A stretch of DNA of 64,000 nucleotides from Magnetococcales bacterium (GCA_015228935.1 JADGCO010000002.1:35741-99740), one strand, 5' to 3'; counted from the stretch's first letter, positions 32,474-41,958 are shown. Notes: generated by a model from the letters alone, not told the origin. Numbers and translations: made by a program.

Positions 32474-34090
32474 ATGCATGTGATAAGATGGTCTTATGCT
32501 CTCCCACTTCTGCTGGCCTGTACACTCTTCGGCTGGTCATCCTCGATGCCATTGGCCATGGCCGGAGAGCTGGATGAGATTCAGTCACTTGTCGAAAAAA
32601 GGCAGTTTCCGACGGCCATGGGTCGTCTCACCAATTATTTGAAGAGCAATCCGAAAGATGCCCAGGCCCGGTTTTTCAAAGGGTTGATCCTGGCCGAGGA
32701 ACAAAAACAGTCCGAGGCCATTCAGGTTTTTCAGGAACTGACCGAGGAGTTTCCGGACCGACCCGAGCCGTTCAACAACCTTGCCGTGCTTTATGCGGAA
32801 CAGGGGCATTTGGAGAAGGCCCGCGACATCCTGCTCAGGGCCATCAATTCCAAACCCGCCTATGCCACAGCCCGCGAAAACCTCGGGGACATCTATGCCA
32901 AGCTGGCCTCGCAATCTTACCGGAAGGCCTTGCAAATCAACCGTGAAAATCCTGTAACCGAGGCCAAGCTTGCCCTGGTACGCACGCTTTTCGTCACTTC
33001 GGGGTCCGGCCCCGGAGCCACACCAGGCCTGCCCCACTCCTCCGAGGAGCTGTTGCGCAAGGCACGCAACGAAGCCCTGGAAAAGGTTCGAGCCGAAAAC
33101 ATGGACAAGCTCCGGGCAGAAGCCCTCAGTCAGGTACGGGCCGAAATTCTCGAACAGGTCCGTACCGAGCTGCGCCAAAAACTCCATGCCGAAATCGTGG
33201 CCCAGGTGCGATCCACGGAAATGGAAAAAATTCGCGCCGAGGCCGTGACGCTCGCCCGCAACGATGAACACGAACGGGCCGACGCCGAAGTCCAGGAACG
33301 CACCCGATCCGAAATCGAAGCCAAGGCACGTGCCGAGAAAGAAAAAGCCGATCTGCTGGCACAACAAACCAGGGAAAAGAAAGCCCTGCCTGAAACAAAA
33401 ACCGATAAATCACCCCCCACCCTGAAAAAAGAAACCAAAGAAGATGCCAAGGAAAAAGCCAAGGAAAAAGCCATCAAGGATGAAGCCCCAACCGCCATGA
33501 AGCAACTGGCCAAAGGCCAGATCAAAACGCCGGACCAGGCTGTCCGCACGGCCAATATGACCATGATTGACCAGGTTTTCGAGGCGGTTGAAAAAGAAAG
33601 CCGGGATCCAAAAGTGACCGATCAAGGCGATAAACAGTCAACAAAAGACAAAGACAAAGACAAAGACAAAGACAAAAGCCAGGACAAGAAAAAATCCAAG
33701 GACAATGAGCCGGATCACAATCAGACGGCAGGGAACCAGGTCCAACAAACGCAACTCGTCGAAAAGGCCGTGCGCGGCTGGGCCGAAGCCTGGTCGGGAA
33801 AACAGGTTCCCAGATATCTGGCCGCCTATACCCGGGATTTTCGTCTGCCGGCGGGATTTTCCCGGCGCGACGATTGGAAAAACAAGCGCAAATATTTGAT
33901 CGAAAATGCACAATCCATACAGGTCGGCCTGGATGACATTCAAATCCACATGGAAAATCAGGGGCTTGCCAGAGTCAGCTTCATTCAGAGTTACCGCTCT
34001 GACAAATATCAGGATGTCGTGCGCAAATCCATTCTGATGAAAAAAGAAGGCAACGAATGGAAAATTTTTCAGGAAGGGGTGGATGGGTAA
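32474..34090 (+). CDS. Exported TPR/coiled-coil protein with C-terminal NTF2-like (Cds6-type) domain
   Basis: A 538-residue envelope protein. From ATG 32474: a signal peptide (cleaved near PLAMAGE), TPR-like repeats (about 35-165), a long charged coiled coil with repeated RAE units (190-310), a Lys/Asp/Glu-rich linker including KDKDKDKDKDK coded by five GACAAA hexamers (33647-33676), and a C-terminal domain (about 425-538: VRGWAEAWSGKQVPRYLAAY...) like the SnoaL/NTF2 domain attached to L,D-transpeptidases of the Cds6 type. The same type of domain ends the next gene, a real L,D-transpeptidase, with an 8-bp overlap. A scaffold or regulator of cell-wall crosslinking is likely. An earlier in-frame ATG (32363) would start in the 21-bp repeats and lacks a signal peptide. 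Confidence 0.8.
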   Translation: MHVIRWSYALPLLLACTLFGWSSSMPLAMAGELDEIQSLVEKRQFPTAMGRLTNYLKSNPKDAQARFFKGLILAEEQKQSEAIQVFQELTEEFPDRPEPFNNLAVLYAEQGHLEKARDILLRAINSKPAYATARENLGDIYAKLASQSYRKALQINRENPVTEAKLALVRTLFVTSGSGPGATPGLPHSSEELLRKARNEALEKVRAENMDKLRAEALSQVRAEILEQVRTELRQKLHAEIVAQVRSTEMEKIRAEAVTLARNDEHERADAEVQERTRSEIEAKARAEKEKADLLAQQTREKKALPETKTDKSPPTLKKETKEDAKEKAKEKAIKDEAPTAMKQLAKGQIKTPDQAVRTANMTMIDQVFEAVEKESRDPKVTDQGDKQSTKDKDKDKDKDKSQDKKKSKDNEPDHNQTAGNQVQQTQLVEKAVRGWAEAWSGKQVPRYLAAYTRDFRLPAGFSRRDDWKNKRKYLIENAQSIQVGLDDIQIHMENQGLARVSFIQSYRSDKYQDVVRKSILMKKEGNEWKIFQEGVDG

Positions 34091-35300
34091 AGTCTGCCGC
34101 AAGGCACCGACTGGTTTGCTGATACTCCTGGGGGGAATATTCCTGAGTGGTGCCTGGGGTCTTGTCTGGGCTGAATCCCTGGGTCCCTTTTCCCCACTGG
34201 ACTATCTTTCCGCAACCGAACGGTCACTGATCAAGGGACTGGAAGCTGTCCTGCGCCATGACCTGGATGGTGCCCTGCGAGAAATCGGTGAATTGACCCG
34301 GCAAAGGCCGGATTTTCGCCTGGCACATCTCATACAGGGGGATCTGCTCATGGCCAAGGCGGGTGATCTGCGTGGTTTTGGCCACGCTCAGGAGAGTGAT
34401 CCCGAGGTCATGCATCTCCTGGATGAGGCCCGGGTTCGCATCCACAATTATCTGGACTCCCCCCCCAAGGATGCCATTCCCCAGAATTTGATCTATCTGG
34501 CACATGCCCAGGGCAATGCCATCGTGGTGGACATCACCCGGTCGCGTCTGTATCTTTTTCGACGGGTCAGTGGCCGTCCCGAACTGATTGCCAACTATTA
34601 CATTTCCAGCGGCAAAAACGGATCCGGAAAAATCTTGAAGGGGGATAAAAAGACCCCGGTCGGCCTGTACTTCATCACCGACTATCTGCCCGGCTACAAA
34701 CTCCCCCCCATGTATGGTCTGGGTGCCATGCCGATCAACTATCCCAATGAGTGGGACCGGCTCCTCAAAAAGACCGGCGACGGCATCTGGCTGCATGGAA
34801 CCCCTCCCCTCACCTACAGCCGTCCACCCATGGCGAGCGATGGTTGCGTTGCCTTGACCAATATAGATTTTGAAACCATAGGCGAAGTGGTTGGCATCGG
34901 TACGCCGGTGATCATCAGCAATGCCGTGGAATGGCTGGATCCCGTGGAGTGGCGCGGCCAACTCGACTGGTTTCTCTCCCGTATCCAGGAGTGGCACAAG
35001 GATTGGATTAGCGGCAAAGTCGAACGGGTCTTGCGCCATTACTCCCCCGACTTCCAGAACAATCGCTTCGACCATGCTGGTTGGACCAAATATTTACGCC
35101 GCCAGTTTCAGGAAGGAACGACCGAAGAGACCAATTTTTCCGACATCAGCATCCTGGGATACCCCACCGAACAGCGCATGATTGTGGTCACCTTCACCCA
35201 GGAAGTCCGGGGCAAGGAGTTGTTCAAACAACCCCTGCGCCGCCAATACTGGCGGCTGGAAAAGGATCTCTGGAAAATTGTCTACGAAGATACAGGCTGA
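34083..35300 (+). CDS. L,D-transpeptidase (YkuD) with C-terminal NTF2-like domain
   Basis: Periplasmic enzyme that forms 3-3 peptidoglycan crosslinks or attaches proteins to the wall. The 405-residue protein has a signal peptide (cleaved near VWAES), a helical region, the YkuD domain (about 155-285) with IWLHGTPP and the catalytic cysteine in MASDGCVAL (family consensus SHGC; here SDGC), and a C-terminal NTF2-like domain (about 295-405) containing the WRGQLDWFLSRIQEWHKDW start. GGAAGGGGTGG precedes the ATG, which overlaps the end of the TPR gene by 8 bp, indicating translational coupling. Confidence 0.9.
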   Translation: MGKVCRKAPTGLLILLGGIFLSGAWGLVWAESLGPFSPLDYLSATERSLIKGLEAVLRHDLDGALREIGELTRQRPDFRLAHLIQGDLLMAKAGDLRGFGHAQESDPEVMHLLDEARVRIHNYLDSPPKDAIPQNLIYLAHAQGNAIVVDITRSRLYLFRRVSGRPELIANYYISSGKNGSGKILKGDKKTPVGLYFITDYLPGYKLPPMYGLGAMPINYPNEWDRLLKKTGDGIWLHGTPPLTYSRPPMASDGCVALTNIDFETIGEVVGIGTPVIISNAVEWLDPVEWRGQLDWFLSRIQEWHKDWISGKVERVLRHYSPDFQNNRFDHAGWTKYLRRQFQEGTTEETNFSDISILGYPTEQRMIVVTFTQEVRGKELFKQPLRRQYWRLEKDLWKIVYEDTG

Positions 35301-35366
35301 TATCGTTACTGTGGTTTTTTTTTTGGGGATATGGGGGCCAACCACTCCGCATTGTGAGAAAAGACC

Positions 35367-35831
35367 ATGCTCGCCAAAGCCACGCTCTCAACTCATGTCT
35401 TGATCGTTCGGAGAGACGCCACCACTGCCGAAGATCAGGTATTGCTCGTGCGACTCGCCTACCGGGATCACCGCAGCGGCAAGTGGTCTTTTCCGGGCGG
35501 TTTTGTGGACGCCGGTGAAAGTCTGCTGGATGCCTTGCGGCGGGAGGTTCGGGAAGAGGTGGGTCTGCATCTGGAAAAGGCCAATATTGTCCATATGGAT
35601 CCCCTCCTGCAACAGGAGACACCCCATATCGGGTTTATTTTCCAGTGCGATGCCTGGCATGGGCAGGCGGCATGCCTGAGTCGTGAAATCACGGAGACTT
35701 TATGGGCCAACTACAGCACCTTTGCAACCATCGTGCGGGAAGGCAAAATGGCCTACCCACAAATGGCGTCCCAAATGTCCACCTTGGGATGGTCGTTTCC
35801 GGCTCTGGATGCACCAGGAGAAACCACATGA
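35367..35831 (+). CDS. Nudix hydrolase
   Basis: A 154-residue pyrophosphohydrolase. The Nudix box is complete: GGFVDAGESLLDALRREVREE followed by VGL. Substrate unknown; Nudix enzymes hydrolyse nucleoside diphosphate derivatives. It lies about 65 bp after the L,D-transpeptidase gene, and its stop overlaps the next gene by ATGA. Confidence 0.9.
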   Translation: MLAKATLSTHVLIVRRDATTAEDQVLLVRLAYRDHRSGKWSFPGGFVDAGESLLDALRREVREEVGLHLEKANIVHMDPLLQQETPHIGFIFQCDAWHGQAACLSREITETLWANYSTFATIVREGKMAYPQMASQMSTLGWSFPALDAPGETT

Positions 35832-36349
35832 CACACAATGGAATTCTCTGCCGGAGATCAACCTTGCTGACGGTTGCCGTTGTATCGCTCTTTTTCGCCA
35901 CCCGGGCAACAGCCGAAACCGGATCGATTGGTCAGCAGACCATTCCCAACCAACCGGTCATTCCCAATCAACAAGCCATTCCCAGCCAACAGGCCATTCC
36001 CAGCCAACAGGTCACTCCCAACCAACAGACCATTCCCAATCAACAGGCCGGTACACCCGATGCGACTCAAGAAAACAAGACCCAGGAAGGAACCAGGGAA
36101 AGTCTGCAACGCGCCCGGCAACATTTTCTTGAAGGATTGCGCGCCCTGGGGAATGCCGGTCGCCAAACCTACGAAGAAAACGTTCCCGAAATCGAAGACC
36201 TGACCCGCAAAACCGTTGAAGAAACCAAAAAATTGATGCAGCAATGGGAAGAGCGTCTGCAAAAACTCGAACAAGACCTGACCACCCTGCCCAAACCAGC
36301 CCCATCAGCCCCACCAGCAAAACCACCCAAAAATACCGATGCCATCTGA
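35828..36349 (+). CDS. Secreted protein with hexapeptide repeats
   Basis: Unknown function, 173 residues. It has a signal peptide (cleaved near ATRATAETG), then six hexapeptide repeats of the type IPNQQA/IPSQQV (35942-36049), then a helical, coiled-coil region (about 80-150: RESLQRARQHFLEGLRALGN), and a Pro/Ala-rich tail. AGGAG precedes the ATG at 35828, which overlaps the Nudix stop (ATGA). The repeat count is likely to vary between strains, since the 18-bp units are in frame. Confidence 0.75.
   Translation: MTHNGILCRRSTLLTVAVVSLFFATRATAETGSIGQQTIPNQPVIPNQQAIPSQQAIPSQQVTPNQQTIPNQQAGTPDATQENKTQEGTRESLQRARQHFLEGLRALGNAGRQTYEENVPEIEDLTRKTVEETKKLMQQWEERLQKLEQDLTTLPKPAPSAPPAKPPKNTDAI
35942..36049 (+). 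repeat. 18-bp tandem repeat, 6 units, in coding sequence
   Basis: Units such as ATTCCCAGCCAACAGGCC repeat six times without interruption, with small substitutions. Each encodes a hexapeptide of the form (I/T)P(N/S)QQx just after the signal peptide. Confidence 0.9.
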
Positions 36350-36364
36350 AAAACTCGGACAGCG

Positions 36365-37294
36365 TTAAAAATTGATTCTTTCCTTCTCAACCACAAGCGG
36401 TCTGTTCAAGACGTGCCGGTGAATGGCCAAAATATACTCTCCCAGGAGACCGACAAAAAACATTTGCACCGAGAAGAGAAAGAAAAGCCCAATGACCATG
36501 GGTGCCAGGCCCAGGGCAAACTCATTCCAAAACATAAGCTTATACATGAGATACCCCAGGGCAACCAACAGACTGAACGCGGACATGAGAAAGCCGCCAA
36601 TGGTTGCCATACGCAGGGGAAGTTTCGAATGGTTGGTGATCCCCAGCATGGCGATGTCATATAATGTAAAAAAATTATTCTTGGTCAATCCGCGCACCCG
36701 CCGTGGCTGATCGAATGTCACCGTTTTCATTGCAAAGCCAATTTCGTTTACAAGTCCCCTGAAATAGGGATAGGGATCCTGAAGGGCACGCATGTGTTCG
36801 ACAACGATTCGATCATAAAGCCCAAAGCCGGTAAAATTATTGATCAGAGGAATTTCCGAGATGGCGTTGAGAAAGCGATAAAATAATTTTCGCAGATTGA
36901 AAACAATAAAATTTTCCTGCGCCGTTGGCTTGACGGCCACGACTTTCAAGAACCCCTCTTCCCAGGCTTCCAGAAACGCCGGAATCAATTCGGGAGGATC
37001 CTGCAAATCCGACACCATGGTGATCACCGCATCACCCGTGGCGGCCAGGAACGCATGCATGGGGGAGCGAATGTGGCCAAAATTTCTGGCATTCAGGATG
37101 ACTTTGACCCGTTTGTCTCTTTGGGCCAAACCCCGCAGCTTGGCGGCGGTCGCATCCGTGGAGGCATTGTCGATGAGAACCATTTCCAGTTCGTATCTGG
37201 CCAGATTTTCGAAAACAAGGACCACCCGCCGATAAAGCTCTTCGACGTTCTCTTCCTCATTGAAACACGAAGCAACAACGCTGATTTTTTTCAT
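36365..37294 (-). CDS. Glycosyltransferase family 2, membrane-anchored (GtrB/DPM1-like)
   Basis: A 309-residue polyprenyl-phosphate glycosyltransferase-like enzyme. It begins MKKISVVASCFNEEENVEEL and has the GT-A donor site (LIDNASTDATAAKLRG) and a DLQDPPEL metal motif, with two C-terminal membrane helices (about 230-255 and 265-290). Such enzymes load a sugar onto undecaprenyl phosphate for surface-glycan modification. The start is at 37294: further upstream the same frame runs into a dispersed repeat (copy 3), which gives a false 42-codon extension. Confidence 0.88.
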   Translation of the reverse strand: MKKISVVASCFNEEENVEELYRRVVLVFENLARYELEMVLIDNASTDATAAKLRGLAQRDKRVKVILNARNFGHIRSPMHAFLAATGDAVITMVSDLQDPPELIPAFLEAWEEGFLKVVAVKPTAQENFIVFNLRKLFYRFLNAISEIPLINNFTGFGLYDRIVVEHMRALQDPYPYFRGLVNEIGFAMKTVTFDQPRRVRGLTKNNFFTLYDIAMLGITNHSKLPLRMATIGGFLMSAFSLLVALGYLMYKLMFWNEFALGLAPMVIGLFFLFSVQMFFVGLLGEYILAIHRHVLNRPLVVEKERINF

Positions 37295-37304
37295 GGAACC
37301 CTGA

Positions 37305-37445
37305 CTGAGAGGCTGTCCATTAACCCTCGGATAAAAAAAATTGGAAAAAAAGATTTTATTGGGGATCCGCCCCAAACCCCGCCAGGAGGAAGGGCGCAGC
37401 CCTTCCTCCTGGACCTCCATCCCGGTTTTTCAAACGTTTTTCAAT
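37305..37445. repeat. MITE-like dispersed repeat copy 3 (right end truncated)
   Basis: The left end CTGAGAGGCTGTCCATTAAC matches that of copy 2, followed by ATAAAAAAAATTGG and the two-hairpin core (GGGGATCCGCCCC; CCAGGAGGAAGGG...CCCTTCCTCCTGG). The right inverted end is missing: the sequence runs straight into the 3' end of the NeuB-like gene. Confidence 0.8.
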
Positions 37446-38534
37446 TTAAAACCCTCTCTGATAAATCAATTGCTTCAGTTCCGGCCTTTCCGCATAGGGA
37501 CTGTCAATGTCATCGATCATGATGGAGGCATCTTTGGCAACGGGACGCAGCAGGCGTTCACCATTCATCAGTTCACGACAGGAAATCTGGCCTTTTTGGA
37601 GCGGAATGGCCAGATAGTAGTCAGCATCGGTCAAGACTTCACCCACGGCCATATCCCGACGCGCATAGACGCCACGCACGAGTTGATCCAAATAAACAAT
37701 CTCCTTTTTTTGGGGAATCCGCTTTTGCAATCCCGAACTGCCACACATGACAACAGCTTTTTTCCAGGATTTGAACCAGTCATCAATCTGATGTGGCAAG
37801 GAACAGTAGGAAGAAACCGGAATACCATCCGCATCGATGTCGATATGGCGTTCGAAGGTCCTGGCTCCCTTGGCATAGGCCATCAGAATCGATGCTTTCC
37901 AATCATGGTATTCATGAGTGGAAAGTCCAATGACATGCTCCGGGTAACGGGTACGCAGAAAATCGATCTGATTGAGTTCCAACTCGTCATCTTCACTCGG
38001 ATAGATCGACACACAGTGGTTGATGGCCAGAGGTATGTTGCGATTGGAAAAAAATGTCACCAGATCATCGATATCCTTAAGAGACGATCCTCCGGTAGAA
38101 ACAATGACGGGTTTGCGGGTCTTGGCAATTTTTTCGACCAGAATCCAATCATTCAAGTCGGAACTGGCAATTTTGATGATATCGATGCCCATTTTTTCAC
38201 ACGATTCAACGGAGATTTCATCAAACGGGGTGGCCATGGGAATACACCCCGCACTCCGGATGGCCTGTACCAGTGTTTCGTAATCACTGTGCGACAGACG
38301 GGTATCGAGCGTTTTTTTGATGTAACGAATATCCTGACAATCCCGGAAATTTTTGTGGATGAATGAATCAATGTCGCGTATTTGCAATTTGATGGCTGCC
38401 TTGACATTGTTGAAGCGGACGATACGCGAAAAATCGGTGATGATTTTCAAACCCCGGTCCAAACGGCCCCAATGATTGTTCGCCATTTCCAGAACAAAAA
38501 GACCCTCGAACAGATGTTTGCCATGGTTCAGCAT
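37446..38534 (-). CDS. NeuB-like sialic/nonulosonic acid synthase with SAF domain
   Basis: Condenses phosphoenolpyruvate with an N-acetylated hexosamine to give a nine-carbon acid sugar. The 362-residue protein has the NeuB barrel: FVLEMANNHWG at the start (family AEIGxNHxG), KLQIRD, ATPFDEISVE, KIASSDLND, STGGSSLKDID and the metal/His region. A C-terminal SAF (antifreeze-like) domain covers about 290-350. It overlaps the TPP enzyme gene by 7 bp. In such clusters the product usually decorates surface polysaccharide or flagellin; the exact sugar is not known. Confidence 0.85.
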   Translation of the reverse strand: MLNHGKHLFEGLFVLEMANNHWGRLDRGLKIITDFSRIVRFNNVKAAIKLQIRDIDSFIHKNFRDCQDIRYIKKTLDTRLSHSDYETLVQAIRSAGCIPMATPFDEISVESCEKMGIDIIKIASSDLNDWILVEKIAKTRKPVIVSTGGSSLKDIDDLVTFFSNRNIPLAINHCVSIYPSEDDELELNQIDFLRTRYPEHVIGLSTHEYHDWKASILMAYAKGARTFERHIDIDADGIPVSSYCSLPHQIDDWFKSWKKAVVMCGSSGLQKRIPQKKEIVYLDQLVRGVYARRDMAVGEVLTDADYYLAIPLQKGQISCRELMNGERLLRPVAKDASIMIDDIDSPYAERPELKQLIYQRGF

Positions 38535-40363
38535 GATGCCTCCGCAGCGAAAAGATTGGACGCCAGTTCATCGGGATCCAGAAAGGGGTACATGTCTTCG
38601 AGTCGCGGCGACACGATGGTGCCATCGGGGAGTTGCCGGGAACTCATACGAGGCTCGAAACCCTGGCTGGGATCCAACACGACATGGAGCAGGCCGGGAC
38701 CAGGAGCCGCCAGAAAATCACTTAAACCACGTTCGCTGAGCAACCCCTCCAGGCGGGTCGCCGGCAAACCGAACGCAAAGGCCAATTTGACAAAATCCGG
38801 AAATTTCACCCCGGTGTGCGGACTTTCTCCTGCCAGACGCCCAAAAAAGTTTTGCTGTGTGCTGCGGATGGAAAGATAGCCGCCATTATCCAACACCACA
38901 ATCTTGATCGGAATATTAAATGAAACAACAGTTTGCAACTCTTGCACATTCAACATCAGGCTGCCGTCTCCGGCCAGACAAATGATGCGCCTCTGCTGGC
39001 CGCGCTGCCTGATGGCACCGTAATAACTGCCGATGGCACAGGGGAGATCGTGGCCCATGGAGGCCGAACCGGAGTTGGAAATCAGTCGCATTCCATCCTG
39101 CAACCGGGCCACCTGGGAAGTCACAATGCAGGCAGTGGCATTGCCGGTGACGATCACGTCCTCTCTGTCCAGACAATCGAACAAACGATCCACGAAATGA
39201 TAGATATTGAGGGGCCGTGTGGCATCGCGATGGTGTTCCTGCACCACGGGATATTTCCGGCCACGTTCCCGGCACCAGGCAACCCAATCGGCATACGTAA
39301 CGGGATCATGCCGCGAACGAACCATGGCCTCGCGGAGCGCCTGACAAAACAGTCCGGCCTCGGCATGCACGGATTGTTGTGCCCGGAAGGTTGGCTTGTG
39401 CAGTTCTGCCGGATCGATATCCACCTGGACAACGTGCGCCCGGTCGGCAAAGCAGGTCCAGTTATAGGAGATCTGACGGATGTTCAAGCGGGAACCGATC
39501 ACGATCAGGAGATCGGCATTTTGTACGACAAAATTACCCTGACGGGTACCGATGGTGCCGGGTCTGCCACAAAACAGGGGATGATCGGAGGGAATCAGGT
39601 CGTGGGTCCAGGCGGTGACCACGGGAATTCCCGCCTGCTCGGCCAGGGCCATGAAGGCCGGGATGGCCCCGCCGATCCGAACCCCACTGCCCCCCATCAA
39701 TACAGGCCGCTTGGCTGTGGCCAGGCGACTGGCCAATTCTTCAACCAGGGGAGACAGGGAAGCAGCATCCAGGGGTTGGGGACCGCTCTGCGACCAGGCA
39801 GGCGTGAGATGTTCCAGGGATTCAGGATCAATCGGCGCGGATTGGATATCGAGGGGAATATCCAGCCAGACAGGCCCGGGACGCCCGCTCTGGGCGATGG
39901 CCCAGGCTTTTTCCAGCTCCACGGCAACCTGTGCCGGATCCCTGAGAACAGCAGCATATTTGGTGATGGTCGCCGCCATGGGAACAATCTCGGCCTCCTG
40001 GTCTCCCAGTTGCCGGAGTCCGGGCACCGGGGTGGTAGCCAGACAGGTGGCCCGTTTGACCTGGCCGGACAACACCAGCAGCGGAATCGAATCCGTGTAG
40101 GCCCCAAACACGCCGTTCAGGGCATTGATCCCTCCGGGTCCCGTCGTCACCACCGCAACCCCCGGGATGCCGGCCACCCGGGCATACCCCTCGGCGGCCA
40201 TGGCACAGGCCTGTTCATGGTGCTGATAGACCGGTTGCAGGCGGGGATGATGGCCAAAAGCATCGTTCAAAAACATGGCCCCGCCACCCGTCAGGGTAAA
40301 AATATGGCTGACACCCCAAACAGCCAGGCGATCAGCAATGTATTGAGCGACTGAGAGAGTCAT
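38528..40363 (-). CDS. Thiamine-pyrophosphate-dependent enzyme (acetolactate-synthase-like)
   Basis: A 611-residue ThDP enzyme with N-terminal pyrimidine domain (catalytic Glu in QHHEQACAMAAEGYAR), central domain, and C-terminal ThDP/Mg domain (GDGSLMLNVQELQ ... DNGGY). It resembles IlvB-like enzymes that lie in O-antigen clusters, where they act on activated sugars or keto acids, rather than the house-keeping acetolactate synthase; no small subunit is adjacent. ATG 40363 follows AGGGA. Overlaps the NeuB-like gene, so the two are probably one pathway. Confidence 0.85.
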   Translation of the reverse strand: MTLSVAQYIADRLAVWGVSHIFTLTGGGAMFLNDAFGHHPRLQPVYQHHEQACAMAAEGYARVAGIPGVAVVTTGPGGINALNGVFGAYTDSIPLLVLSGQVKRATCLATTPVPGLRQLGDQEAEIVPMAATITKYAAVLRDPAQVAVELEKAWAIAQSGRPGPVWLDIPLDIQSAPIDPESLEHLTPAWSQSGPQPLDAASLSPLVEELASRLATAKRPVLMGGSGVRIGGAIPAFMALAEQAGIPVVTAWTHDLIPSDHPLFCGRPGTIGTRQGNFVVQNADLLIVIGSRLNIRQISYNWTCFADRAHVVQVDIDPAELHKPTFRAQQSVHAEAGLFCQALREAMVRSRHDPVTYADWVAWCRERGRKYPVVQEHHRDATRPLNIYHFVDRLFDCLDREDVIVTGNATACIVTSQVARLQDGMRLISNSGSASMGHDLPCAIGSYYGAIRQRGQQRRIICLAGDGSLMLNVQELQTVVSFNIPIKIVVLDNGGYLSIRSTQQNFFGRLAGESPHTGVKFPDFVKLAFAFGLPATRLEGLLSERGLSDFLAAPGPGLLHVVLDPSQGFEPRMSSRQLPDGTIVSPRLEDMYPFLDPDELASNLFAAEASC

Positions 40364-40426
40364 GCGTTTTTTCCCTGCTCGATATCCCATCAAGACACTT
40401 TCCTGGACCTGCCAGGAAGACAGCTC

Positions 40427-40481
40427 CCTGGACCCGTTTCAGATAGACCCCTGCCCATGGCCGAAACAATGGTCAAGGCCG
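40427..40481. repeat. Short dispersed repeat, copy A
   Basis: About 55 bp from CCTGGACCC to GGCCG with CCCCTGCCCATGG in the middle; a similar copy lies at 52534-52589. Just before it is a short hairpin (TCCTGG...CCAGGA). No coding function. Confidence 0.6.
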
Positions 40482-40527
40482 AGGACAGCAAATTTTTTGC
40501 TTGAAAAAAAAGCATGCCGGATAACTC

Positions 40528-41925
40528 CTAAGCCGTTTTGACCAGTGCTGAACGTAAGCTCATGTTTTGAAGCAGAAACAAAGAGACCAATAAAATCAGA
40601 GGATTGATTATGGACGTTAATGGCATGCCAACATAATTGACATGGTTTTTCGGAACGAGCATAAAGACAGAAACAATAAATACAACTCGATCCTGATTGG
40701 TTAAGATATTTTTCGAGTTTATCTGACCAAGGATAAGCAAGGGTGCAACAAACACCAGCAAGTGGTACTCGGCACAAATGGGTGCCAGGAGTACATACAA
40801 ACAGACAAGAACAAAGGAGACGACTGCCGGCTTGCTTTTGTGTGCATGAATGCTCAAAATCGCAAGGATCATTGCCATGAAACTGACCAACAGAAATATA
40901 GACCACTGATCTCCATGGTTCAAGGGCAAACTTGCCATATGTGTACCATTTTTGACAAGCGACCAGAGTGACGCATTGAAGGAATCTCCCAAAGAACCAA
41001 TTATGTAATGAACTTTGTAAATTTCCAATCCACGCAAAAAATTGGTAATCACATAATCCGGATAAAGTGTTTGTTCAATCAAGAAAAAAACAGTCAAGAT
41101 AAATAGAGAGGACGCAAGGGTAAATAAAAGTTTCGCAACTGCCTCCTTAAAGCCAAAAACAACCGGGAGGGCAAACAAAAAGATCAACGCAACCGGACGG
41201 ATATTGATGGCAACAGCCAGGAACAACAGACTTCCCATGCTGACCTTGCGTTGTCCAAAACAGTGGACCAAAAATAAAATGATTAGAATTGAGGTGAACC
41301 CGGCGTTATAATTCCCTCTGGAAAAAACCAACATGGCAGGATAGGTCACCAGACACAGAATAACCGTTACCAGTTTGTATCGAACAGATCGGTTGCCAGG
41401 GTGCTGAACACCATGAGAAAGCCAAATGACACCCAGCATATAGAAGCCAAACCAGACCCATAGAGCAATTGTTGCATTCTGTGTTGAACTGATAAAATAG
41501 GCGCAAAGTGTGAACAGGAACTGTGAAAATGGAGGGTGATGAAAATGAGTCAAATCTCCCGCCCAAAGGCTGCTAATACCGCCGTAGGGATTGTGTATCA
41601 GGTAGTCCTGATACAATTGAGGCCAACTGGCAAATGCCGTCTTATTTAATAATGGCAATGTAATAAATTTGAACGAAAGCGAAACTTTTATCAAATCCGC
41701 AAAGCGATCATGCTTCATTTGGAAGTAAAAAAAATCAAATAAATTATCAATACCGTACTTCATGGAAAAAAAAATAATATCAATGGCCGTTGCTACAACA
41801 ACAAGATAGACTGAGATTTGCAGCAGTTTTAATGGATCGGCGATGCCTTGAACATTCTTTCGACCACTGGAAAGCCATGTCTGGCCCTCATTTTTTTTAT
41901 CAGATTGAAAAGACTGGTGAGTCAT
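40528..41925 (-). CDS. Integral membrane glycosyltransferase-like protein (GT-C type)
   Basis: A 465-residue protein with about ten membrane helices. Near the N-terminal half there is a loop rich in aromatic and His residues (WAGDLTHFHHPPFSQFLF), consistent with GT-C/GT87-like mannosyltransferases that use lipid-linked sugar donors. No cytosolic GT-A/GT-B motif. It stands alone on the minus strand within the glycan island. Base composition is lower in GC than its neighbours. Confidence 0.65.
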   Translation of the reverse strand: MTHQSFQSDKKNEGQTWLSSGRKNVQGIADPLKLLQISVYLVVVATAIDIIFFSMKYGIDNLFDFFYFQMKHDRFADLIKVSLSFKFITLPLLNKTAFASWPQLYQDYLIHNPYGGISSLWAGDLTHFHHPPFSQFLFTLCAYFISSTQNATIALWVWFGFYMLGVIWLSHGVQHPGNRSVRYKLVTVILCLVTYPAMLVFSRGNYNAGFTSILIILFLVHCFGQRKVSMGSLLFLAVAINIRPVALIFLFALPVVFGFKEAVAKLLFTLASSLFILTVFFLIEQTLYPDYVITNFLRGLEIYKVHYIIGSLGDSFNASLWSLVKNGTHMASLPLNHGDQWSIFLLVSFMAMILAILSIHAHKSKPAVVSFVLVCLYVLLAPICAEYHLLVFVAPLLILGQINSKNILTNQDRVVFIVSVFMLVPKNHVNYVGMPLTSIINPLILLVSLFLLQNMSLRSALVKTA

Positions 41926-41958
41926 ATGAATTGATCCTGTCTGCCTGACTGTCCCGCT

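Noticed and set aside
36365..37420. Longer glycosyltransferase with a 42-residue N-terminal extension
   Set aside because: The extension is the translation of dispersed repeat copy 3 (the same peptide-like reading appears at copy 2, 13800-13906); the homologous start is MKKISVV at 37294.
38933..40354. A 473-codon plus-strand frame opposite the TPP enzyme
   Set aside because: Antisense shadow of a gene with complete ThDP motifs; no ribosome binding site or domain.
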